A stretch of 11,519 nt of DNA from Candidatus Dormiibacterota bacterium (GTDB lineage Bacteria > Chloroflexota > Dormibacteria > Aeolococcales > Bog-877). This document shows, piece after piece, positions 6,525-11,519 of the stretch. The position numbers and the translations under genes were made by a program. The notes below the pieces were generated by a model. That model was not told the origin of the DNA and ran no database searches. It saw only the letters and a list, made by a program, of their open reading frames with translations. Location of the stretch: the NCBI GenBank assembly GCA_003135035.1, contig PLDE01000276.1, forward strand, positions 1-11,519, written 5' to 3'. The first letter of the stretch is position 1. Every line of letters starts with the position of its first letter.

Positions 6525-7109
6525 ATGTCCGCCAACCGGCTCTTTCACGGGGACCTGATCCGACTTGCCTCTCCGCGACCTGAGGATGCCGAAGTCCTGT
6601 CCCGATGGAGTGAGGACGGTGAGTATCGACGCCGGCTGGATACCGATGCTGCCCGCCCCTTGTCGAGCGAGTTCTTCGCGGAGCGTGATCAAGCGTCTGA
6701 GCCGTCGGCGAGCGCCTACGAGTTTCGGGTGCGCACGTTGGCGGAAGACCGGCTGGTTGGCTTCGTCGCCATCTTCAGCATCGAGTGGTCCAATAGCAAC
6801 GGCTGGATGGCGGTCGGTATCGGTGATGCCGGCGATCGCGGTAAGGGGTTCGGCAAGGAGGCCAGTGGCCTGGCTCTGCGCTTCGCCTTCCATGAACTGG
6901 GGCTGCGGCGCCTCAGCCTGGATGTGATCGCCGACAACCTGCCTGCCCTCGCCCTTTATCGCGGACTGGGATTTCGGGAGGAGGGGCTGGTTCGGGAGCG
7001 CGTCTACCGGGACGGCCGCACAACCGACCTCATCTACATGGGTCTGCTTCGGCGCGAGTGGGAAGTCAGCCGCGGTTCTGCACCTTCGTCGGCTCCGGCA
7101 GAGGACTGA
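6525..7109 (+). CDS. RimJ/RimL-type GNAT acetyltransferase
   Basis: This 194-residue protein is a GNAT acetyltransferase of the RimJ/RimL class (Acetyltransf_3 type). The start GDLIRLASPRPEDAEVLSRW is the usual first strand and helix. WMAVGIGDAGDRGKGFGKEA (about 94-112) carries the acetyl-CoA pyrophosphate loop (R/Q-x-x-G-x-G/A as DRGKGFG). LDVIADNLPALALYRGLGF (132-150) is the characteristic motif with Asn138 and the Tyr145 general acid candidate. Members acetylate ribosomal protein N-termini, small amines or antibiotics; the acceptor here is unknown. ATG at 6525 has GAGGGA about ten bases upstream. The gene is divergent from the eis-like gene, and its stop lies seven bases before the GTG of the DUF1707-RDD gene, so those two are probably co-transcribed. 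An extended -10-like TGCGATACT lies at 6469-6477. Confidence 0.88.
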   Translation: MSANRLFHGDLIRLASPRPEDAEVLSRWSEDGEYRRRLDTDAARPLSSEFFAERDQASEPSASAYEFRVRTLAEDRLVGFVAIFSIEWSNSNGWMAVGIGDAGDRGKGFGKEASGLALRFAFHELGLRRLSLDVIADNLPALALYRGLGFREEGLVRERVYRDGRTTDLIYMGLLRREWEVSRGSAPSSAPAED

Positions 7110-7116
7110 TCTGGCA

Positions 7117-7800
7117 GTGCAGGTCCCGCCTCCGCCCCCGCTTCCGCCCAGCCCTCCCAGCTGGCCACCATGGTCCCGTCGCGACCAGTTACGGGCCTCT
7201 GACGAGGACCGGGAGCAGGCGGTCACCGAGCTCACCGAGCATCACGTCGAGGGACGTCTCAGCTCAGATGAACTGAGCGAGCGCTCCCGGCTCGCCTTCG
7301 CAGCGAAGACCAACGGCGACCTCAGCGCCTTGCTCGCGGATCTTCCCGGCCGGCAAAAGAGCCCCTTGACGGTATGGCAGGGTGTGCGCTCGCTTCGCGC
7401 CCGGGGTCCATTCCCCGGCCTCGGCTACCTGGGCTTCTGGCCCCGCGCGGGGGCGCTCTGGGCAGACCTCATCCTGGTCGGAGGCGTTGGCTACGCCGTC
7501 CCGACTCTGAGCCATGACGCATACCTGAGCGCTCCGGTCGCCGTGCTCCAGGCTGGCTACTTCGTGGTCCTCTGGGCGACGACCGGAAGGACGGTCGGCC
7601 TCTGGCTCGTGGGGGGACGAGTGGTACGGGAAGAGGACGGCGGCCGCTTAGGTCTGGGCCGAAGCCTGGTCCGGATGGTTGGCTATCTCGTCGACGTGAC
7701 CACCTGCTTCCTGGGCTTCGCCTGGGCCGGAGTTGACCGGCGCAAGCAGGCGTGGCACGACAAGATGGCCGGGAGTTACGTTGTGCGCCGGCTGCACTGA
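7117..7800 (+). CDS. DUF1707 and RDD domain membrane protein
   Basis: This 227-residue protein has three parts. Residues 1-20 are proline-rich. Residues about 24-77 are a DUF1707 domain (LRASDEDREQAVTELTEHHV, EGRLSSDELSERSRLAFAAK, DLSALLADLPG), a small helical domain common in actinobacterial membrane proteins. Residues about 107-224 are an RDD domain, with the family's conserved residues in RAGALWADLIL (Arg110, Asp117), GRTVGLWLVGGRVV and the terminal DRRKQAWHDKMAGSYVV. Three membrane segments are expected (about 111-130, 138-155, 183-204). RDD proteins have been linked to ion transport in a few cases, but this one's job is unknown. The GTG start at 7117 follows GAGGAC at about ten bases and lies seven bases after the preceding stop. 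Its last 150 coding bases and stop overlap, antisense, the end of the S-component frame. Confidence 0.85.
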   Translation: MQVPPPPPLPPSPPSWPPWSRRDQLRASDEDREQAVTELTEHHVEGRLSSDELSERSRLAFAAKTNGDLSALLADLPGRQKSPLTVWQGVRSLRARGPFPGLGYLGFWPRAGALWADLILVGGVGYAVPTLSHDAYLSAPVAVLQAGYFVVLWATTGRTVGLWLVGGRVVREEDGGRLGLGRSLVRMVGYLVDVTTCFLGFAWAGVDRRKQAWHDKMAGSYVVRRLH

Positions 7801-8577
7801 AGGGCTGCCCGGGACTAGGAGACCCGATTGCGGCCCGGGTTGGGCCAGCCACTCGCTGCCGAACCTCCGTGAGATCCGGTGCAGCGCGGCGAGGACGGGC
7901 AGGCCGAGTACCAAGACCATGACCGCGTTGCCCCCGGCTCGGAAGGCGTCATAGCCCGCCGAGGTGACCAGGTAGTACTTGGCGAAGTGTTCGAGCGCGG
8001 TCAGAGGAGCCAGGTGCGGGCTCCAGCCGATCTGGGGTGAGGAGAAGTAGAAGGTCCAATTCCAGATGTCCATGACCGCGCCAAACCCGAATCCGGTAAC
8101 GACGCCTACGCCGGCCAGCAAGAGCACGTCGCGGCGGCGCGGGCGCTGCTGGGCCAGCACCAGTCCGACCAGACCGGCGAATGCTCCCACCCAGCCCACG
8201 GCAAAGATCTGGTACGGCACCCAGGGCCCGATGCCGCCAGTAACCAAGGCGGAGACCAGCAGCGAGGAGGCGCCCAGGAGAAACCCGAACTCCGGTCCCA
8301 GCGCGTAGCCGCCGCAGAGCACCAAGAGGAAGATCGGGCTGAATCCGCCGATGCCGGTGACCAAGGCGGCTCGGAGCCCGGCGTCGATGGCACTCAGGGC
8401 GGCCAGCAGGGCGAGCTGGCGGGAGTCCATTCTCCTCGTCCCCACCTCGATGGCGAGCAGACCGAGGACGGCTCCAAGCCCAATCGCCAGGGCCGGTGTG
8501 GCGGCGGGCAGCCCCAGCCCGCTGAAGGGCCAGAGAAAGAGGCCAATCCCGAGCACCGAGATGAGCAGGATCTTCAT
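7648..8577 (-). CDS. ECF transporter S-component (substrate-binding membrane subunit), probably corrinoid
   Basis: This is the substrate-specific subunit of an energy-coupling factor importer. The 309-residue frame has a hydrophobic core to about residue 240 with six likely membrane segments. The second half of the core has conserved-looking stretches: SAIDAGLRAALVTGIGGFSP, FLLVLCGGYALGPEFGFLLG, ASSLLVSALVTGGIGPWVPY and VMDIWNWTFYFSS. These fit the S-component group found next to fused ATPases in actinobacteria. The ATG overlaps the ATPase stop by four bases (ATGA), so translation is coupled. The B12 riboswitch upstream suggests cobalamin or a precursor as substrate (a CbrT-like role); this is inference. 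Residues about 243-309 are proline- and glycine-rich and look unlike the core, and residues 260-309 are encoded antisense to the DUF1707-RDD gene. The natural stop may have been lost by mutation or frameshift. Confidence 0.82.
   Translation of the reverse strand: MKILLISVLGIGLFLWPFSGLGLPAATPALAIGLGAVLGLLAIEVGTRRMDSRQLALLAALSAIDAGLRAALVTGIGGFSPIFLLVLCGGYALGPEFGFLLGASSLLVSALVTGGIGPWVPYQIFAVGWVGAFAGLVGLVLAQQRPRRRDVLLLAGVGVVTGFGFGAVMDIWNWTFYFSSPQIGWSPHLAPLTALEHFAKYYLVTSAGYDAFRAGGNAVMVLVLGLPVLAALHRISRRFGSEWLAQPGPQSGLLVPGSPSVQPAHNVTPGHLVVPRLLAPVNSGPGEAQEAGGHVDEIANHPDQASAQT
7803..7850 (+). terminator. imperfect hairpin just after the DUF1707-RDD gene
   Basis: GGCTG-CCCGGG (7803-7813) can pair with CCCGGG (7834-7839) and CAGCC (7846-7850), leaving a six-base bulge on one side. 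GGCCC/GGGCC (7832-7846) is a competing smaller stem. It starts three bases after the plus-strand stop but also lies within the C-terminal tail of the minus-strand S-component frame. There is no T-run. It may be a bidirectional terminator between the converging genes. Confidence 0.3.
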
Positions 8578-9917
8578 GCCGCTGCCTGCCCCCGCGCCAG
8601 GACTCGGCCCTGGTTCAGGTCCAGCACGCGGTCACCAATCTGCTCGGCGAAGTGGGTGTCACTGGTGGCCACCAACACTGCCGTGCCCGAGGCGGCGAGC
8701 CGGTCCAAGACCCGCAGCAGCATGGCTCGGGAACGAGCATCCGCCCCCCTGGTGGGTTCATCGAGAAACACCATCTCGGGCTCGCCAACCAGGACCGCCG
8801 CAAGGGCCGCCCGCTGTCGTTGACCGGTGCTGAGGTCCCGGGGATCGGTCTTGGCCAAGGAGGAGAGCTCGAACTCCCGGAGAATCGGTCCGGGCTGGCA
8901 ACCCAGCCGCAACCAGCGGATCGTCTGGCGGACCTCATCCTCCAGAGTCGCCTGGTGCAACAGTCCACCGGGTTCCTGAGGCAGGTAGGCGCAGCGACCG
9001 GGTCCGCGCTGCACCGAGCCGGAGAGCGGGCGCAGCAGCCCCGCTATGGTCCGGAGCAGGGTTGTCTTGCCGCTGCCGTTGGCGCCGGTGAGGCAGAGCA
9101 CCTCCCCCTGCATCCCGGCCAGGTTGATGCCGGTCGCCACTGGTACGCCGTGACCGATCGCCAAGTCCTGCAACTCCCAGGCGACGTCACCTGAGGACGG
9201 GTGGCGGTGGGCGCCAAGGGGAGCAGGACCTGATCGGGTCGTCCCCGGGGAGATGAGGGAGCCATGGTCGAGTTCCAGCCGCTGAGAGCCTGGGCCATCC
9301 AGCCTCCAGGGGCGGTGCTCGGCGACCACCACCGCCAGCCCTTGGGCGGCCAGGTCCCGGCATGCCAGCCGAAGGGAATCCGCCCCGGCGTCGTCGAGCT
9401 GAGAGGTTGGCTCGTCGAGGACCAAGAGCGTGGGCCGCATCGCCAGGGCGGCGCCCAGAGCCACCCGTTGGCGTTGGCCGCCGGACAGGGTGGCGATCCT
9501 GCGCTCGGCCAGCTCGAGGAGTCCCATCGCCTGCAGGCCACCGTCCACCCGTTCTGCTATTTCCGAAGCGGGCAGACCGAGGTTCTCGGGACCGAAGGCA
9601 ACCTCGCGACGCACGGTAGCCAGGACGAACTGGGATTCCGGCTCCTGGAAGACCATGGACACGTCTCGGGCCAGCCGCCTGGTCGAACTGCTGCGGAGGT
9701 CGTGCCCGAGGATCGTCGCCCTTCCCCACGCCTGACCGCCGTGGAAGTGTGGGACGAGTCCGTTCAGGCTGCGCAGCAAAGTCGTCTTGCCACTCCCCGA
9801 CGCTCCGCCCAACAGGGTCAGCCCACCATGCAGATCGAAGGTGACGTGGCTCAGGGCCGGGTCCGCCTGCTCCGGATAGCGGTAACCGAAGCCATCGAAG
9901 GTCGCCAGGTCGCTCAT
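8574..9917 (-). CDS. fused EcfA-EcfA' ATPase of an ECF transporter
   Basis: This 447-residue protein carries two ABC ATPase domains in one chain and would power uptake through EcfT. Domain 1: Walker A GGASGSGKTT (37-46), Q-loop FQEPESQF (90-97, the ECF-type extended Q segment), signature LSGGQRQR (144-151), Walker B LLVLDEPT (164-171), H-loop in AEHRP. Domain 2: Walker A GANGSGKTT (278-286), Q-loop LPQEP (312-316), signature LSTGQRQR (362-369), Walker B MVFLDEPT (382-389) and His422 in SDTHF. Both sites therefore look catalytically intact, although the second signature is LSTGQ. The start is ATG at 9917, which overlaps the EcfT stop by four bases (ATGA) and begins MSDLATFDGF just before the first ABC strand; a longer frame to 10217 is antisense-like noise over EcfT. 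There is no Shine-Dalgarno, in keeping with coupled translation. The stop overlaps the S-component start by four bases. Confidence 0.93.
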   Translation of the reverse strand: MSDLATFDGFGYRYPEQADPALSHVTFDLHGGLTLLGGASGSGKTTLLRSLNGLVPHFHGGQAWGRATILGHDLRSSSTRRLARDVSMVFQEPESQFVLATVRREVAFGPENLGLPASEIAERVDGGLQAMGLLELAERRIATLSGGQRQRVALGAALAMRPTLLVLDEPTSQLDDAGADSLRLACRDLAAQGLAVVVAEHRPWRLDGPGSQRLELDHGSLISPGTTRSGPAPLGAHRHPSSGDVAWELQDLAIGHGVPVATGINLAGMQGEVLCLTGANGSGKTTLLRTIAGLLRPLSGSVQRGPGRCAYLPQEPGGLLHQATLEDEVRQTIRWLRLGCQPGPILREFELSSLAKTDPRDLSTGQRQRAALAAVLVGEPEMVFLDEPTRGADARSRAMLLRVLDRLAASGTAVLVATSDTHFAEQIGDRVLDLNQGRVLARGQAAA

Positions 9918-10732
9918 GACAGGAGGGCCGGAATGAAGAGAACAAGGCAGCAAGTCGCGGGCCACCAACTGAGGGCGGGAAGCAGGAGCGTGGGGAAAGG
10001 CTGCCAGCTCGGCACCTGTCCCACGAAGAGGGCGACGACGAAGGCGACGATGGCCAGGACCGACGTCCCGGCTATGAGCAGATCGGACCGTCGCCACGTC
10101 GAGGTTGCCAGCGCGGTCCGGGTTCCGGACCCGAAGGCCCTCGCCTCCATGGCCTCGGCCAGGAGCACCGAGCCCTCGATGGTGGTCAGCACCGAGGGGA
10201 CCAGCACGGCTGTCCACGAGCGCAGGCCGCGGGCTCGCCAGCCGCGCATCTGCTGGGCCTCCCGCACCGCCACGAAGCTATGACCCAGGCGCGGAACCAG
10301 GGTCATGGCCGCGCCCAAGGCAGCCCCGGTACGGGAAAGCACCGCCGGTAGGGAGTCCACCAGTTGATGCGGCTCCACCACCAGGGAGAGGGTGATTCCA
10401 GCGACGATACAGGCGGCCAGCCCGAGGGCGAGGTCCAATCCGTACACCCCGCCCTCGATTGTCAGCGGGCCGCCCAGGGCAGGCAGCCAGCCGGGCAGGG
10501 TGAAGACCACGTCCTGGCCGGTGTGACTCAGCAGAAAGTTGAAGAGGACGGTCAGGATACCCGCCACGCTGACCGCCACCAGGGCGGGCCGCAGCCTGAC
10601 GTCGGGCCGGCGCCGCGCTGCCAGCACGGCCACCGCCGCGCCCAGAGTGAGAACCCGGTAGACCGGGTCCTCACTCCCTAGGCTAAGCAAAAGCACTGCC
10701 GCTACCCACGCGGTCAGCGCGCGCGGATTCAT
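9914..10732 (-). CDS. EcfT energy-coupling transmembrane protein
   Basis: This 272-residue membrane protein joins the two ATPase domains to the S-component. It has several hydrophobic segments (about 5-38, 50-68, 96-118, 218-238, 246-270). Two cytoplasmic coupling helices carry the EcfT signatures: EAQQMRGWRARG (158-169) and AEAMEARAFGSG (192-203). The arginines in the ARG and ARA triplets are the residues that dock into the ATPase grooves; the second triplet is ARA where ARG or ARS is more usual. AMTLVPRLGHSF (142-153) precedes the first helix as in other EcfT proteins. ATG at 10732 lies four bases after the lipoprotein stop, and its own stop overlaps the ATPase start in ATGA. The family (CbiQ/EcfT) is secure; the substrate is set by the S-component and not by this subunit. 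Confidence 0.9.
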   Translation of the reverse strand: MNPRALTAWVAAVLLLSLGSEDPVYRVLTLGAAVAVLAARRRPDVRLRPALVAVSVAGILTVLFNFLLSHTGQDVVFTLPGWLPALGGPLTIEGGVYGLDLALGLAACIVAGITLSLVVEPHQLVDSLPAVLSRTGAALGAAMTLVPRLGHSFVAVREAQQMRGWRARGLRSWTAVLVPSVLTTIEGSVLLAEAMEARAFGSGTRTALATSTWRRSDLLIAGTSVLAIVAFVVALFVGQVPSWQPFPTLLLPALSWWPATCCLVLFIPALLS

Positions 10733-10736
10733 CAGG

Positions 10737-11225
10737 TCATGACTTGGGCGGCCGGGGAGGTGCAGCGGCGGTACCGGTGCTGGGGTCGTAGCGCCAGCCG
10801 AGCGCCTGGCCGCTCTTCAAGGTGACGTCGCTGATTCCGGAGGAAGCCGCTTTCCACTTGCCCCCGCCGGTCGAGAGAAAGAGGGCCCAGTAGGGCTGGC
10901 CGGAGGCGAAGCAAGCGGTGTAGGAGGCGGGATCGTGGTCGATCTGGCAGACGGCGTCCCCATAACTAAAGTGCTGGGACGCGAACTCAATCCCGCTGCG
11001 ACGGAGAGCTGTTTCCCCTTTGATCTGGGCGTCCTGGAAGCCGACGCAGCGGTCGACAACGTGATGGTTGCCGAGTTCCACCACCACCTCCACGTGATGC
11101 CCCGACCCCGAGCAGGTGGATCCCGGGGTACTGGGACTGCCGCTGCCTGCGCTGCTGCAAGCCGACATCAACAGTCCCATCGCCATCGCGGCCAGTACTG
11201 CGCTGGCCCCTCGAGACGATCTCAT
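10737..11225 (-). CDS. lipoprotein with transcobalamin-like (DUF4430-type) domain
   Basis: This 162-residue secreted lipoprotein is the first gene of the ECF operon. Residues 1-22 form a signal peptide (basic RSSRG, then VLAAMAMGLLM) ending in the lipobox M-S-A-C with Cys23 as the lipidated residue. A serine, glycine and proline linker follows to about 42. Residues about 45-147 resemble the DUF4430 domain (PF14478), the fold shared with the C-terminal domain of animal transcobalamin: VEVVVELG, the helix ETALRRSGI, then YWALFLSTGGGKWKAASSGI, VTLKSGQALGWRY. The YWAxF...G.W......G pattern is the clearest part. Cys60, Cys93 and Cys105 may form disulfides. The chain ends in a proline-rich tail. 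The start is ATG at 11225, preceded by a perfect AGGAGG at eight bases; a longer frame to 11453 would read through the riboswitch. With the riboswitch upstream, I infer that it binds cobalamin outside the membrane and delivers it to the importer. Confidence 0.78.
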   Translation of the reverse strand: MRSSRGASAVLAAMAMGLLMSACSSAGSGSPSTPGSTCSGSGHHVEVVVELGNHHVVDRCVGFQDAQIKGETALRRSGIEFASQHFSYGDAVCQIDHDPASYTACFASGQPYWALFLSTGGGKWKAASSGISDVTLKSGQALGWRYDPSTGTAAAPPRPPKS

Positions 11226-11232
11226 CGTCTCA

Positions 11233-11269
11233 ACCTCCTGGCGGCGCTTGGTCCCGTCACGCCAGAGGT
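11233..11269 (-). promoter_or_regulatory. Shine-Dalgarno-occluding helix (riboswitch expression platform)
   Basis: In the minus-strand RNA, ACCUCUGGCG (11269 to 11260) pairs with CGCCAGGAGGU (11243 to 11233), giving ten base pairs with one bulged G and a 16-base loop. The right arm contains the whole AGGAGG of the lipoprotein gene. When formed, the helix would block translation initiation. Loop bases GGACC can alternatively pair with GGUCC just upstream of the left arm (11274 to 11270), a possible anti-sequestor. There is no intrinsic terminator between the riboswitch and the ATG, so control is probably translational. Confidence 0.65.
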
Positions 11270-11327
11270 GGACCTGCCGCCGAAGGCCGACCGTCCCGTT
11301 GCGCGCGGGGGTGCGTCGATCCCTCAG

Positions 11328-11490
11328 GGCCGGTCTCCTGGCTCGCGGATCGACGCCTGATGCCGCCTTCCCGGGACAGTCCCAGTGGCTCGCTGGCTCA
11401 GGCTCCCCGCACACAGTTGCGCGACAGCTCCGGCTTTGGGTGACGCCCCGCACCGGATTCCCATTCGCCCGTCGGGCTATTCGGTTGTTA
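11328..11490 (-). promoter_or_regulatory. cobalamin (B12) riboswitch
   Basis: The minus strand carries the conserved blocks of the adenosylcobalamin-type riboswitch in order: GGGAATCCGGTG (11462 to 11451), GGAGCTGTCGCGCAACTGT (11431 to 11413), GCCACTGGGACTGTCCCGG with GGAAGGCGGCAT (11389 to 11360), and the B12 box GCCAGGAGACCGGCC (11342 to 11328). A short GCCC/GGGC stem before the first block is also typical. The 5' boundary is less sure, because the outer P1 strand is hard to place near the window edge. It precedes the lipoprotein gene by about 100 bases and would lower expression of the four-gene operon when cobalamin is plentiful. Confidence 0.95.
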
Positions 11491-11499
11491 GGCGAATGG
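11461..11499. repeat. 9-bp perfect inverted repeat at the riboswitch 5' end
   Basis: CCATTCGCC (11461-11469) and GGCGAATGG (11491-11499) are exact inverted copies 21 bases apart. The inner copy overlaps the start of the conserved riboswitch core. On the minus strand a -10-like TACCAT (11501 to 11496) overlaps the outer copy. The repeat could be a DNA operator or an alternative RNA stem competing with the riboswitch fold. Confidence 0.5.
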
Positions 11500-11519
11500 T
11501 ATGGCCAGAGAGGGCGCCA

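Noticed and set aside
6414..7235. 273-codon minus-strand open frame over the RimJ/RimL gene
   Set aside because: The plus-strand frame has the GNAT motifs and a ribosome binding site; the minus frame has neither and overlaps the eis-like promoter.
9264..10283. 339-codon plus-strand open frame
   Set aside because: It is antisense to the EcfA-A' and EcfT genes, whose motifs are unambiguous; long antisense frames are common in GC-rich genes.
10226..11453. Upstream extensions of the lipoprotein (to 11453) and ATPase (to 10217) frames
   Set aside because: The first would translate the riboswitch and the second would overlap EcfT by 300 bases; both added segments lack family similarity, and good starts exist at 11225 and 9917.
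1..11519. CRISPR array or origin of replication
   Set aside because: No regularly spaced repeats and no clustered DnaA-box-like sequences were seen.

Overview
The window is GC-rich DNA from a high-GC bacterium, most likely an actinobacterium or a related soil lineage such as Chloroflexota or Dormibacterota. The evidence is GC-rich coding, an Eis-type acetyltransferase, a DUF1707 domain (mostly actinobacterial), GTG starts, and two genes with a -10-like hexamer 6 to 7 bases before the start codon, as in leaderless transcripts. The lineage is inferred from gene content only.

Left part (1-5148): an accessory-looking stretch with low coding density. It holds a minus-strand YefM/Phd antitoxin and RelE/ParE toxin pair with a TGTA-repeat candidate operator; a plus-strand membrane-anchored protein of unknown function with less GC-rich sequence; a minus-strand S9-family (acylaminoacyl-peptidase-like) serine peptidase; a perfect 18-bp tandem duplication; a probable transposase remnant; and a minus-strand tRNA-Lys(CUU) with an encoded CCA.

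Middle part (5149-7800): an Eis-family acetyltransferase (minus) diverges from a RimJ/RimL-type GNAT acetyltransferase (plus), which is followed after 7 bases by a DUF1707-RDD membrane protein.

Right part (7648-11519): the most informative unit is one minus-strand operon. A cobalamin (B12) riboswitch at the right edge is followed by a helix that would occlude the Shine-Dalgarno of the first gene. Four tightly packed genes follow: a lipoprotein with a transcobalamin-like (DUF4430-type) domain, an EcfT transmembrane protein, a fused EcfA-EcfA' double ATPase, and an ECF S-component. Together they look like a complete ECF importer for cobalamin or another corrinoid, with an extracytoplasmic lipoprotein partner that ECF systems usually lack. 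The substrate is inferred from the riboswitch and the lipoprotein domain, not shown by the transporter sequences. The S-component reading frame runs 153 bases antisense into the converging DUF1707-RDD gene, which may reflect a lost stop codon.
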